In this document: positions 15,764-24,703 of the stretch, one piece after another | How positions within the stretch are numbered: position 1 is the first letter of the stretch | Layout: the number at the start of each line of letters is the position of its first letter | NCBI GenBank assembly: GCA_017471885.1 | Contig: JAFURI010000106.1 | Span: 1 to 46,822 of the forward strand | Direction: 5' to 3' | Length of the DNA: 46,822 nt | From: Clostridia bacterium | Lineage (GTDB): Bacteria > Bacillota > Clostridia > Christensenellales > Aristaeellaceae | Notes under the pieces: model-generated | The model's input: only the letters and a program-made list of their open reading frames with translations | The model's database searches: none | What the model was told of the DNA's origin: nothing | Translations under genes and position numbers: made by a program

Positions 15764-18194
15764 CCGTCACCTTCTTCCCGACTATCTGCGCATGCGCGCC
15801 GACGCGGCCCCAAGGGCTGAAAGCGTCGTCGTCTGCGGCGAGACGCGCATCACCGTCATCACACCCTGCCTCATCCGCATCGAACAGGGCGAATGGACGG
15901 ACGAGGCCACCCAGACCGTCCTGAACCGCAGCTTCGGCGCCTGCACGCCCGAGGTATCTGCAGAAAGCGGAACGACCGTCATCCGCACCGGCATGCTGAC
16001 CATCCGCTGCGCGGCGGACAGGCTGCTTGCCGAAGGGCTGACTATCACCCGCGAGACCTCTCCTGCGTTCTTCTGGCGTTTCGGCATGAAGCCTATGCAG
16101 AATCTGGGCGGCACCACCTCCACGCTGGACGTGACCGACGGTCCCTGCCCCATTGAGGACGGCGTGTGCGCCATCGACGGCTTCAGCTGGATTGACGACA
16201 GCCAGTCCGCGCTGATGAATCAGGACGGTTGGTTCTCCCCCCGCAGCGAATGCACGGACGTGTATTTCTTCGGCTACGGACACGATTATACCGCCTGCGT
16301 GCAGGATTACTACCGTCTCACCGGCATACCGGAGATGCTGCCCGCATGGGCGCTGGGCAACTGGTGGAGCCGCTACCACCCTTACAGCGATCAGGAGTAT
16401 CTGGAGCTGATGGACCGTTTCCAGCGCAAAGACGTGCCCCTGAGCGTAGGCATTGTGGACATGGACTGGCACCTGACCTCCGGCGAAAACCGCTCCTACT
16501 CTGACGGATGGACCGGCTACACATGGAACGAGAAGCTTTTCCCGGACTACAAGGGCTTCATCAGGGGGCTGCACGATCGCGGTCTCCGCACTGCGCTGAA
16601 TCTGCATCCTGCCCAGGGCGTGCGGCCTTACGAAAAGCAGTACGCCGACATGGCGAAGGCCATGGGGCTGGAGGAGACCGGCAGCGCAGCCATCCCCTTC
16701 AACTGCCTTGACCCAAACTTCCTCAAGGCCTACTTTGAGGTGCTGCACTTCCCCTACGAGGAGGACGGCGTGGACTTCTGGTGGATGGACTGGCAGCAGG
16801 GCACGGATTACGCCAAGGTCATCGGCGAGGGCTTCAAGCCCACGGGGCTGGAAAAAGTCACGCCCCTGTGGATGCTCAACCACATGCACTACATGGCCTC
16901 CAAACACAAGGGACAGCGCGGACTGATCTTCTCCCGCTATTCGGGCTACGGAAGCCAGCGATATCCCCTGGGATTTTCCGGCGATACCTTCATCACATGG
17001 AGGAGCCTGAGGTTCCAGCCCTATTTCACCGTCACCGCTTCCAATATCGGCTACGGCTGGTGGAGTCATGACATCGGCGGACACATGAACGGCTACCGCG
17101 ACGACGAACTTACCGTCCGCTGGATCCAGTTCGGCGTGTTCTCGCCCATCTTCCGCCTGCATTCCACCTCCAACGTATTCCTTGGCCGCGAGCCGTGGAA
17201 TTACAACAAGCGGGCCGAGCTGATCATCACGGACTTCATGCGCCTGCGCCATCAGCTCTTCCCCTACCTGAACACCATGTCCCACCGGAATTATCATGAG
17301 CTGCTGCCCCTGATGCGGCCCATGTACCATGTGCATCCGGAGGCGGAGGAAGCCTACAAGGTTCCCAACCAGTACTGGTTCGGCAGCGAAATGATTGTTG
17401 CCCCCATCACGGATAAGGCTGATCAGAGCGACCTCGGCGTGGTGGACGTCTGGCTTCCCAAGGGCCGCTGGGTGGATGCGTTCACCGGCTACGTCTACAA
17501 GGGCGGCGAGATGCTGGGCATGCACCGTCCCATGGAGCAGATGCCTCTCCTCCTCAAGGCGGGCGGCATTGTGCCGCTGCAGGCGCACAAGTCTCAAAGC
17601 CGCAGACTGGGCGGTTCCGAGTCCATGGAGGCCTGGGTGGCTGCCGGCGCAGACGGCGCCTTCACCCTGTATGAGGACGACGGCGAGACGCTGGATTATC
17701 AGCAGGGCGTTTATTGCCAGACACCCCTGTCCCTGTGCTGGAAGGACACGCAGGCTGATTTCACCATCAGCGCGGCGCAGGGCGCAACGAGCCTGATCCC
17801 CGCCACCCGCAGCTGGAAGGTACACTTCCGCGGTTTCCGCAGGGACTCCGTGTTCACGCTGAACGGAAAGCCCCTGTCCGCCGAATATGATCCCGACAGC
17901 AACAGCTTCGCCGTCACGGTTGATCATGTGGATTCCCTCAAGGGCGCGGTCATCCATGCCGAAAACACCGGCGGACTCCTCCATGACAACAGCGACTGCG
18001 AGACGCGGATCATCGACGCGCTGACCCGCGCCCAGACACATCTGTTCGAAAAGAATGAGTTCCGACGCTGCATTGACCGATACAAGCTCATGCTCCGCGA
18101 AGGCGGCAAGGTTCAGCCCTGGCACATGGAAACGCCCCTTAACCCCTCCCTCGGCGGATACATCTACGAAATGATGCATCAAAGATACGAATAA
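15756..18194 (+). CDS. GH31 glycoside hydrolase (alpha-xylosidase/alpha-glucosidase type)
   Basis: An 812-residue GH31 enzyme. Catalytic nucleophile is Asp345 in DFWWMDWQQG and the acid/base Asp410 in YPLGFSGD; the MDWHLTSGENRSYSDGWTGYTWNEKLFPD region (two motifs: VDMDWHLT and YTWNEKLFPD) is like that of GH31 enzymes acting on alpha-glucosides or sulfoquinovosides rather than the classic YicI motif. The N-terminal beta domain, barrel and C-terminal beta domains are all present, and about 75 extra residues form a helical tail. ATG 15756 is used because AAAGGA is nine bases before it; the ATG at 15747 abuts that site. No signal peptide. Last gene of the GH51 operon. The exact sugar released is uncertain. 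Confidence 0.9.
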   Translation: MNNRHLLPDYLRMRADAAPRAESVVVCGETRITVITPCLIRIEQGEWTDEATQTVLNRSFGACTPEVSAESGTTVIRTGMLTIRCAADRLLAEGLTITRETSPAFFWRFGMKPMQNLGGTTSTLDVTDGPCPIEDGVCAIDGFSWIDDSQSALMNQDGWFSPRSECTDVYFFGYGHDYTACVQDYYRLTGIPEMLPAWALGNWWSRYHPYSDQEYLELMDRFQRKDVPLSVGIVDMDWHLTSGENRSYSDGWTGYTWNEKLFPDYKGFIRGLHDRGLRTALNLHPAQGVRPYEKQYADMAKAMGLEETGSAAIPFNCLDPNFLKAYFEVLHFPYEEDGVDFWWMDWQQGTDYAKVIGEGFKPTGLEKVTPLWMLNHMHYMASKHKGQRGLIFSRYSGYGSQRYPLGFSGDTFITWRSLRFQPYFTVTASNIGYGWWSHDIGGHMNGYRDDELTVRWIQFGVFSPIFRLHSTSNVFLGREPWNYNKRAELIITDFMRLRHQLFPYLNTMSHRNYHELLPLMRPMYHVHPEAEEAYKVPNQYWFGSEMIVAPITDKADQSDLGVVDVWLPKGRWVDAFTGYVYKGGEMLGMHRPMEQMPLLLKAGGIVPLQAHKSQSRRLGGSESMEAWVAAGADGAFTLYEDDGETLDYQQGVYCQTPLSLCWKDTQADFTISAAQGATSLIPATRSWKVHFRGFRRDSVFTLNGKPLSAEYDPDSNSFAVTVDHVDSLKGAVIHAENTGGLLHDNSDCETRIIDALTRAQTHLFEKNEFRRCIDRYKLMLREGGKVQPWHMETPLNPSLGGYIYEMMHQRYE

Positions 18195-18237
18195 ACAGTG
18201 AAGGGCCGGTCTTGATACAAGACCGGCCCTTCACTGT
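18195..18237. terminator. Very long perfect hairpin after the GH51 operon
   Basis: 20-bp perfect stem (18195-18214 with 18218-18237), loop ATA, starting right after the GH31 stop codon. No T run follows (TATACAGG), so it may act as a transcript end, an RNA-stability element, or a weak terminator. Its right arm runs into the first TGTATACA site. Confidence 0.65.
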
Positions 18238-18369
18238 ATACAGGATTAACCTTTGACAAAGCTTTGTATACAGTCTATACTGGATATGCAGTAGTATTGT
18301 AGACGGTTTCTCCCCTAAAAAAATCAAAAGCGAGGTATGGTAGCATGGCAGTCATCACAACTGTATACA
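18235..18369 (+). promoter_or_regulatory. Promoter of the AGCS symporter with three TGTATACA palindromes
   Basis: TTGACA (18253-18258), 17-base spacer, TATACT (18276-18281). The 8-bp palindrome TGTATACA occurs at 18235-18242 (upstream of -35), 18265-18272 (in the spacer) and 18362-18369 (codons 6-9 of the gene). The first two are exactly 30 bases apart, about three helical turns. This layout suits a repressor that binds as linked dimers. Confidence 0.65.
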
Positions 18370-19748
18370 ACCTTCTCTGGGGCGACTTGTTCTTTCTTCC
18401 GCTTCCGGGCGGCGGCAGCATCGGCATTTCCCTGCTGGTGCTTCTGCTGATTCCCGCAGGCGTGTATTTCACCATCCGCACCAAAGTACTCCCCATCCGT
18501 TTTTTCAAAGAGATGCTCCGCATTTCCGTGGAGCGCAGTCCCAGTGATAAGAAGCAGGGCAGCGCTATCTCCGGCATGCAGAGCCTGATCGTCTCCACCG
18601 CTACCCGCGTGGGCATGGGCAATATCGTAGGCGTGGTGGCTGCTGTTTCCGCAGGCGGCGCAGGCGCAGTATTCTGGATGTGGATCACCGCGCTGATCGG
18701 CGCGTCCACCGCCTTTGTAGAGGCTGTGCTGGCCCAGCTGTACAAGGAAAAGGATTCCCTCTACGGCGGCTATCGCGGCGGCCCCGCTCACTACATCCAC
18801 CGGTTCTTCAGCCGCGGCAGGCAGAAAAAGCATCAGCTGATTGCCGTGCTGTTCGCCCTGTCGGGACTCCTGTGCTGGTGCGGCGTAAGTCAGGTGATCA
18901 GCAACTCTGTGTCCTCCTCCTTTGAGAACGCCTTCGGTATTCCGCCCATCGTATCCACCGTGTTTCTGGTGGCGCTGGCAGCGGTGATTGTACTGCGTAA
19001 GCATGCCACCGTCAAGGTGCTGGACGTGATGGTGCCCGTGATGGCGGTTTTCTACTTCTGCGTTACGCTGTATGTGATGTTTGCCAACGCGGCGCAGCTG
19101 CCCGCTGTTTTCACCCGCATTTTTGAGGAAGCCTTCGGTCTGCGCCAGGTGGTGGCCGGCGGCTTCGGCGCGGCGCTGATGAACGGCGTCAAGCGCGGCC
19201 TGTTCTCCAACGAAGCAGGCAGCGGCTCCGCCCCCTGCGCATCCGCCGCATCCGAAGTATCCCATCCCGCCAAGGCCGGTCTGTTCCAGGCCTTCGGCGT
19301 GCTGATCGACACAGTCGTCATCTGCACCTGTACCGCCATGATCATGCTGCTGGCCCCGCAGGAGCTCATCGCCGGTCTGTCCGGCATGGAACTGCTCCAG
19401 ACCGCCATGCAGCACCACTTCGGTTACGCGGGCGTGGTATTTATCGCCGTTACCCTGTGGCTGTTCTGCTTCTCCACGTTTATCGGCATTCTCTACTATG
19501 CCCGTTCCAACGTGGCATACCTCTTCGGCGACAGCTGGAAAGCCCAGACGATCTACAAGATTCTTGCACTGGTGATGCTCTTCATCGGCGGTCTGGCCAC
19601 CTATACCTTCGTGTGGGATCTGGGCGATATCGGCGTGGGCCTGATGACGGTGTTCAACATGATCGCCATCATCCCCATGGGCGGCAAGGCCATCCGCTGT
19701 CTTGAGGATTACGCCGACCTTCGCCGGGATGAAAAAGCCGGCCGATGA
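18345..19748 (+). CDS. AGCS family sodium:alanine/glycine symporter
   Basis: A 467-residue, strongly hydrophobic protein with about 10-11 membrane segments, of the alanine or glycine:cation symporter family. Family motifs seen: GGGSIGISLLVLLLIPAG near the N-terminus, TATRVGMGNIVGVVAAVSAGGAGAVFWMW (pieces: TATRVGMGNIVGV and GGAGAVFWMW) for the sodium/amino-acid site, and GLFSNEAGSGSAPCASAA in the middle. It would import alanine, glycine or a related amino acid with sodium. Start ATG 18345 follows GCGAGGT. It is a single-gene unit with its own promoter. Codon use and base content are like the neighbours. Unrelated in function to the glycosidases beside it unless the amino acids of a glycoconjugate are imported. 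Confidence 0.92.
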   Translation: MAVITTVYNLLWGDLFFLPLPGGGSIGISLLVLLLIPAGVYFTIRTKVLPIRFFKEMLRISVERSPSDKKQGSAISGMQSLIVSTATRVGMGNIVGVVAAVSAGGAGAVFWMWITALIGASTAFVEAVLAQLYKEKDSLYGGYRGGPAHYIHRFFSRGRQKKHQLIAVLFALSGLLCWCGVSQVISNSVSSSFENAFGIPPIVSTVFLVALAAVIVLRKHATVKVLDVMVPVMAVFYFCVTLYVMFANAAQLPAVFTRIFEEAFGLRQVVAGGFGAALMNGVKRGLFSNEAGSGSAPCASAASEVSHPAKAGLFQAFGVLIDTVVICTCTAMIMLLAPQELIAGLSGMELLQTAMQHHFGYAGVVFIAVTLWLFCFSTFIGILYYARSNVAYLFGDSWKAQTIYKILALVMLFIGGLATYTFVWDLGDIGVGLMTVFNMIAIIPMGGKAIRCLEDYADLRRDEKAGR

Positions 19749-19762
19749 TTCCTTCCCGACTG

Positions 19763-19798
19763 AAAACGCCTCCGGATCAAATGATCCGGAGGCGTTTT
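19763..19798. terminator. Bidirectional terminator between symporter and melA
   Basis: 17-bp perfect stem (19763-19779 with 19782-19798) with a 2-base formal loop, A4 before and T4 after; serves both convergent genes. Confidence 0.85.
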
Positions 19799-19809
19799 GC
19801 ATGCATTGA

Positions 19810-21123
19810 TTACTTGAATTCCGGGATCCAGCCCTTGTGAGCCACGATCAGATCGTCGCACATGGCAACGATATCGTCAATGGACAGTTCGCTCTGCAGA
19901 TGGGGATCCATCATGGCAGCCTGATAGATCCTGTCCTTCTTCAGGGTCATGGCGGCTTCGATGGTCAGCAGCTGCACATTGATGTTGGTGCGGTTCATGG
20001 CAGCGCACTGCTCAGGCAGGTCGCCGATATAGCAGGGCGTTACGCCGCTGGCGTCCACAAGGCAGGGCACCTCCACGCAGGCATTGCGGGGCAGGTTGGT
20101 GATCAGGCCGTTGTTGAGCACGTTGCCGCCGATCTTGAAGGGCTTGTTGGTCTCCATTGCCTCCATGATGTAGCTGGCATACTCGGTGGTGCGGGTATGG
20201 CTCAGGGTAGGATCCTTGGTCAGCTCGTCGCGGCGCTTCTCCCAGTCGGCAATCTGCTTGATGCAGCGGCGGGGATATTCATCCAGCGGGATGTTGAAGC
20301 GGTCGACCAGCTCAGGATACTTGTCCTTGATAAAGAAGGGCATGTATTCCGCATTATGCTCGCTGGACTCAGTCACATAGTAGCCGAAGCGCTTCATGAT
20401 CTCCAGACGGACCATATCGTCGTGCTTCTCGGTGATTTCAGCCGCACGGCGCTTGATCTCGGGATACAGATCCTTGCCATCCTTGGTGACCTCCAGCAGC
20501 CATGCCTGATGGTTGATACCGGCGATCTTCCACTGCACCGCGTCGTCGTACATGTCGCCCATGCCCACACGCTTCATCAAGCCCTTGGTGCAGCCCTGTA
20601 CGCTGTGGCACAGACCTACGGTCTTCACGCCGGTGTAGCGCTGGATCGCGCCGGTCAGCATGGCCATGGGGTTGGTATAGTTCAGGAACCACGCATTGGG
20701 ACAAACCTCTTCCATATCATGGGCGAAGTCCATCATCACGGGAATGGTGCGCAGCGCACGGAAGATACCGCCGATGCCCAGCGTATCTGCGATGGTCTGC
20801 TTCAGACCGTACTTCTTGGGGATCTCAAAGTCGGTGATGGTGCAGGGATCGTAGCCGCCCACCTGAATGGCGTTGACCACGTAGTTGGCGCCGCGCAGAG
20901 CATCCTTGCGGTTTTCCACGCCGCAATACTTCTCAATGCGGGCCTTGCCGCCCAGATTGTTGTTGATGGCGGAGAGCATCAGATAGCTCTCGTCCAGACG
21001 CTTCGCGTCGATATCGTACAGCGCGATGACGCTCTCCTCCAGCGAGGGAGTCAGCATGCAGTCGCCCAGCACGTTCTTGGCAAACACAGTGGAGCCAGCG
21101 CCCATGAATGTGATCTTAGGCAT
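19810..21123 (-). CDS. melA: GH4 alpha-galactosidase (MelA type)
   Basis: A 437-residue GH4 enzyme, close in pattern to E. coli MelA. GAGSTVFAKN (residues 8-17) is the NAD-binding start; GGYDPCTITDFEIPKKYGL, IADTLGIGGI and LNYTNPMAM follow in the same order as MelA, as do the metal-ligand segments GLCHSVQG (Cys172) and AGINH (His205). GH4 uses NAD+, a divalent metal and a redox/elimination mechanism; the substrate in MelA is melibiose-type alpha-galactosides, unphosphorylated. AAAGGAG sits before ATG 21123. It is divergent from an AraC-type regulator, which probably controls it. No dedicated permease lies next to it. Confidence 0.93.
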   Translation of the reverse strand: MPKITFMGAGSTVFAKNVLGDCMLTPSLEESVIALYDIDAKRLDESYLMLSAINNNLGGKARIEKYCGVENRKDALRGANYVVNAIQVGGYDPCTITDFEIPKKYGLKQTIADTLGIGGIFRALRTIPVMMDFAHDMEEVCPNAWFLNYTNPMAMLTGAIQRYTGVKTVGLCHSVQGCTKGLMKRVGMGDMYDDAVQWKIAGINHQAWLLEVTKDGKDLYPEIKRRAAEITEKHDDMVRLEIMKRFGYYVTESSEHNAEYMPFFIKDKYPELVDRFNIPLDEYPRRCIKQIADWEKRRDELTKDPTLSHTRTTEYASYIMEAMETNKPFKIGGNVLNNGLITNLPRNACVEVPCLVDASGVTPCYIGDLPEQCAAMNRTNINVQLLTIEAAMTLKKDRIYQAAMMDPHLQSELSIDDIVAMCDDLIVAHKGWIPEFK

Positions 21124-21153
21124 AATGATATTCTCCTTTCAGGATTTGTCTTT

Positions 21154-21202
21154 ATTATACTTCAGCAGCCGCATTGACGAAAGACTGCCTTTGTTGTATG
21201 AT
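21154..21202. promoter_or_regulatory. Overlapping divergent promoters of melA and the AraC regulator
   Basis: Plus strand: TTGACG (21174-21179), 17-base spacer, TATGAT (21197-21202), for the regulator. Minus strand: TATAAT (21159-21154) for melA with only a poor -35 near 21177-21182, overlapping the regulator's -35. A weak -35 beside an AraC gene fits activator dependence. Confidence 0.6.
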
Positions 21203-21236
21203 GTATTCAAAATGTTGCATCACGCAGGAGGCTCCG

Positions 21237-22058
21237 ATGTACAAAGAGCTTGCAGAAAGCCCAAACGATCACCAATCCGATCTGTTTGTCTGTCAATTCG
21301 GGGAGGAAGAATGCCAGCCCTCCCATGCCTACGGCCCATCCGTGCGGGATCATTATCTGATTCACTTTGTTGCATCCGGCTGCGGCAAGCTTCATTGCGA
21401 CGGGCGGATATACGCAGTAAATGCGGGACAGGGTTTTCTCATCTGTCCGGATGAAGAAACCTACTACGAGGCGGACGCCTCCACCCCATGGCACTATGCA
21501 TGGGTGGGCTACCGCGGGCTCCACGCAGAGGCGCTCACTCACATGGCCGGCACGGATCAGCTTCACCGCGTGTTTTCCGTCGCAGATCCCGGCGCAGCAT
21601 GGCAGGCGCTCATGTGCATGATTGAAGAGGCCCGCACCCAGCGGCTTTCCCAGCTGTCCGCCGTGGGGAACCTGCTGCGCTTCATCAGTCTGATCGCTCC
21701 TGCGCAGGATTCTGCCGACGAGAGCAGCATCGCCCGTCAGTACTGCGAAAAGGCAGAATGGTTTCTGGAGGGACGCTTCGACCGGGACGTGTCCATACAG
21801 GAAACGGCTGATTTTGTGGGACTGAGCCGATCCCATCTCTATCGGGTGATGATGTCGGAATACGGCTGCGCGCCAAAAGCGCTGCTTTTGCGCATCCGCA
21901 TGCGCCGCGCGGCGCAGCTGCTCGTCACCACCAGTCTGACGCTGGAGGAAATCGCTCACCGGGTCGGTCTGCAGACCGGCGCGCAGCTGGGCGCAGCCTT
22001 CCGCAGCCTCTACCACATCTCCCCCGGACAATACCGCAGACAGCACAATGCCCGATAA
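21237..22058 (+). CDS. AraC family transcriptional regulator, divergent from melA
   Basis: A 273-residue AraC/XylS regulator with an N-terminal cupin sugar-sensing part (HYLIHFVASGCGKLHCDG ... GQGFLICPDEE, about residues 40-85) and a C-terminal double helix-turn-helix (ETADFVGLSRSHLYRVM and LEEIAHRVGLQTGAQLGAAFR, ending PGQYRR). AGGAGG lies five bases before ATG 21237; longer starts upstream are in the promoter. It resembles MsmR/YesN-like sugar regulators and likely activates melA in response to an alpha-galactoside, on the basis of its position. A hairpin terminator follows. Confidence 0.88.
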   Translation: MYKELAESPNDHQSDLFVCQFGEEECQPSHAYGPSVRDHYLIHFVASGCGKLHCDGRIYAVNAGQGFLICPDEETYYEADASTPWHYAWVGYRGLHAEALTHMAGTDQLHRVFSVADPGAAWQALMCMIEEARTQRLSQLSAVGNLLRFISLIAPAQDSADESSIARQYCEKAEWFLEGRFDRDVSIQETADFVGLSRSHLYRVMMSEYGCAPKALLLRIRMRRAAQLLVTTSLTLEEIAHRVGLQTGAQLGAAFRSLYHISPGQYRRQHNAR

Positions 22059-22067
22059 ATACCAAAA

Positions 22068-22095
22068 GGAGCCCGGTTCACATGAACCGGGCTCC
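22068..22095. terminator. Bidirectional terminator between AraC regulator and fucI
   Basis: 13-bp perfect stem (22068-22080 with 22083-22095); T-rich on the minus strand and weakly on the plus strand. Confidence 0.8.
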
Positions 22096-22108
22096 ACTCT
22101 TATGAATA

Positions 22109-23881
22109 TCAGATCTTGCCGTACAGGGGGCCGTAGTGCTTGCAGGCGGCATAGTCCGCAGCCTGCACGTCCTGGGTGCCGAAGGCTGCCCAGCTGTGAG
22201 GGCGATACACCTTCTCCGCAGGCACATTGTGCATGGTAACAGGAATGCGCAGCATGGAGGCCAGGGTGATCAGATCCGCGCCCACATGGCCGTAGACCGT
22301 CACGCCGTGGTTGGCGCCCCAGTTGGCCATGACGCTGTACACGTCCGCAAACGCGCCCTCGCCGGTGGTGCGGGGAGCAAACCAGGTGGTGGGCCAAGTG
22401 GGATCGGTACGCTTGTCCAGCTTGTCATGCACCGCATCGGGGATGGTCACGGTGCTGCCCTCGGCAATCTGCATGCACAGGCCCACACCTTCCACGATGT
22501 TAAGACGCAGCATGGTCACAGGCATCTCGGCCTGGGTCTTGAAGTGGCTGGAGAATCCGCCGCCGCGGAAATACTCGTAGTTGGCGCGGCACCAGTCGGT
22601 AGCCTCCAGACAGGCCTTGATGTTCTCTTCAGTCATCTCCCAGAAGGGCTTCATCACGCCGTCAGCAGCGCCGGTGCAGTCCAGGGCGGTGGCGCCGGAA
22701 TTGATCAGATGGATGAAGCCATCCTTGCCCACGCCCTCGGGCTTCCAGCCGGTGACGCGTTCCACCGCAGCGGGACTCCAGTAGGTGCGTACGTCATGGA
22801 AGCAGGGAGAGGTGTTGGTGGTCAGGGTACCCAGCAGCATGGAAAGACCGTTCAGGGTGTCATTTTCGGTGGCGAAGGCGGTGGGCTGACGGGCGCCGTT
22901 CCAGTCGAAGGTGGAAGCCATGATGGCCTCGGTGAAGTCGCCATTGGGCAGCCAGTCAGTCCACTGACGCTGACCCTGGAAGCCGGCAACCACAGCGTTC
23001 TTGCCCAGGGCTTCTTCATGCCAGCCCAGCTCGTCCAGCTTGGGATTGCCGAACATCAGATCGCGGACGATGACGGAGAACTTGGCGATGAACTCCCAGT
23101 CCTTGTCGGGATTGACAACTTTGCTCTTGCGGATGATCTCCGGCAGATCCTTGCCGGCATTCACGTCAAAACCTTCCTTGCAGTTAGCCTTGATCCACTT
23201 GAGAGCCTTCTCATATTCAGCCTTGTCGTAGATCTCAAGGGTGATGCGGCGCAGCAGCTCGGTCATGTCCACCCATTCGGCGCGCAGACCGAAGTACTTC
23301 TGCATCACCTGCGTATCGCAGAAGGCGCCCATGATGCCCATGGACACGCCACCGATGTTCAGGTAGGCCTTGTTCTTCATCCAGCCCACAGCCACAGCGC
23401 CCTTGGCGAAGCGGATCAGCTTCTCCTGTACGTCCTCGGGGATGGTAGGATCGGTCACGTCCTGCACGTCGCGGCCGTAAATGGAGAAGGCGGGCAGGCC
23501 CTTCTGGGCATAGGCAGCCAACACCGCAGCCAGATACACAGCACCGGGACGCTCGGTGCCGTTGAAGCCCCACACAGCCTTGATGGTATTGGGGTTCATG
23601 TCGAAGGTCTCCATGCCGTAGCACCAGCAGGGAGTCACGGACAGGGTAGCCACCACGTTCTGGGTGGAGAAATACTCCTCGCACTTGGCTGCCTCAGCGC
23701 CGCCGCCGATGGTGCAGGGGCTGATAACCACCTGAACCGGCGTGCCGTCGGGATAGCGCAGGGTCTCCATCAGCGCCTTGGCCGCCTTGGCCAGGCCCAT
23801 GGTCTTCTCCTCCAGGCTTTCGCGGATGCCGCCCCAGCGGCCGTCAATGACAGGACGGATACCAATCTTGGGATAAAGCAT
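22109..23881 (-). CDS. fucI: L-fucose isomerase
   Basis: A 590-residue L-fucose isomerase, converting L-fucose to L-fuculose with Mn2+; some family members also take D-arabinose. [20 protein letters not shown] at the N-terminus, the [20 protein letters not shown] segment and the C-terminal [23 protein letters not shown] (two motifs: [13 protein letters not shown] and AAFGTQD) are as in the E. coli enzyme, and the length is normal. AAGGAGG at the end of fucA precedes the ATG; the two genes are three bases apart. No fucK (fuculokinase) is in the window, so phosphorylation must use an enzyme encoded elsewhere. Confidence 0.95.
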   Translation of the reverse strand: MLYPKIGIRPVIDGRWGGIRESLEEKTMGLAKAAKALMETLRYPDGTPVQVVISPCTIGGGAEAAKCEEYFSTQNVVATLSVTPCWCYGMETFDMNPNTIKAVWGFNGTERPGAVYLAAVLAAYAQKGLPAFSIYGRDVQDVTDPTIPEDVQEKLIRFAKGAVAVGWMKNKAYLNIGGVSMGIMGAFCDTQVMQKYFGLRAEWVDMTELLRRITLEIYDKAEYEKALKWIKANCKEGFDVNAGKDLPEIIRKSKVVNPDKDWEFIAKFSVIVRDLMFGNPKLDELGWHEEALGKNAVVAGFQGQRQWTDWLPNGDFTEAIMASTFDWNGARQPTAFATENDTLNGLSMLLGTLTTNTSPCFHDVRTYWSPAAVERVTGWKPEGVGKDGFIHLINSGATALDCTGAADGVMKPFWEMTEENIKACLEATDWCRANYEYFRGGGFSSHFKTQAEMPVTMLRLNIVEGVGLCMQIAEGSTVTIPDAVHDKLDKRTDPTWPTTWFAPRTTGEGAFADVYSVMANWGANHGVTVYGHVGADLITLASMLRIPVTMHNVPAEKVYRPHSWAAFGTQDVQAADYAACKHYGPLYGKI

Positions 23882-23884
23882 GTG

Positions 23885-24574
23885 TCAGTCCTCCTTTGAA
23901 TATTTCTTATATCCGGGATGCCGCCCGGTAACATGGTAGTAGTTCTCCCGCAGATCCAGCAGCTTGTCAATCTGCGGACGCTCAATCTCCTGCGCGCCGC
24001 CCAGCAGGTGCGCCGTCAGGCTGATCTTTGCGTAAAGCTCCAGGGTTTCCATGCGGTAATAGGCAGTGATCAGATCGCAGCCCACCGTCAGCGCGCCGTG
24101 GTTCTGCAGAAGCAGCACGTCATGCTCCTTCAGGTAGGGAGCGATAGCCTCCGGCACCTCGTAGGTGGAGGGCGTGCCGTAGGGCGTGACGGGAATGGAA
24201 CCGATGGCGATGACCGTCTCGATCATGCTGTACTGGTCCAGCGGCCTGTTGGCCACGGCGAAGCCGGTAGCCGTCGGCGGATGTGCATGCACCACGGCGC
24301 CCACGTCGTCCCGCTCCTCATAGCAGCGCATATGCATCTTCATTTCGCTGGAGGGCTTGTATCCTTCGGGGCCTTCCACCACGTTCATGTCCTTATCCAC
24401 GCGGATCAGCTTGTCAGGCGTGATGAAGCTCTTGCTGATGCCGCTGGGCGTAATCCACCAGGTACCGTCGTCCATCTTCACGGACACGTTGCCGTCGTTG
24501 GCCGCCACCCAGCCCAGCTGCCACATCTTGTGGCATACGTCACAGATCTGCTCCTTGATGAATGCAGTCTCCAT
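23885..24574 (-). CDS. fucA: L-fuculose-phosphate aldolase (class II)
   Basis: A 229-residue zinc aldolase of the AraD/FucA family: L-fuculose-1-phosphate to dihydroxyacetone phosphate and L-lactaldehyde. Zinc ligands are in place: Glu77 (SSEMKMH), His96 and His98 (VHAHPP) and His159 (QNHGALTVG). NDGNVSVKM and WITPSG form the phosphate site. GAGGTGAT lies six bases before ATG 24574; the longer frame upstream is rejected. It is cotranscribed with fucI and divergent from an AraC-type regulator. Related aldolases for L-ribulose or L-rhamnulose phosphate differ little in sequence; the fucI partner decides the call. Confidence 0.92.
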   Translation of the reverse strand: METAFIKEQICDVCHKMWQLGWVAANDGNVSVKMDDGTWWITPSGISKSFITPDKLIRVDKDMNVVEGPEGYKPSSEMKMHMRCYEERDDVGAVVHAHPPTATGFAVANRPLDQYSMIETVIAIGSIPVTPYGTPSTYEVPEAIAPYLKEHDVLLLQNHGALTVGCDLITAYYRMETLELYAKISLTAHLLGGAQEIERPQIDKLLDLRENYYHVTGRHPGYKKYSKED

Positions 24575-24627
24575 GGGAATATCACCTCGCAGAATTATTC
24601 GATTGTACCTTAATTTAATCATAGGGC

Positions 24628-24663
24628 TTGAAACCGGATCTGTCTTATGCTATCATGGCATAA
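24628..24663 (+). promoter_or_regulatory. Promoter of the second AraC regulator with overlapping palindrome
   Basis: TTGAAA (24628-24633), 17-base spacer, TATCAT (24651-24656). The inverted repeat TTATGC-N7-GCATAA (24645-24663) frames the -10, suggesting control of this promoter. A TACAAT on the minus strand (24602-24607) may be the -10 for fucA but has no good -35. Confidence 0.55.
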
Positions 24664-24703
24664 AGTAGCACAATATTCACCAATTCACACAGAGGTGACC
24701 GCC

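Noticed and set aside
14424-18182. A 1252-residue open frame on the minus strand opposite GH27, the Cys-rich gene and GH31
   Set aside because: It has no ribosome site, no recognisable domain and a His/Ala/Gly/Val-rich composition typical of an antisense shadow of GC-rich genes; the plus-strand genes have full catalytic motifs.
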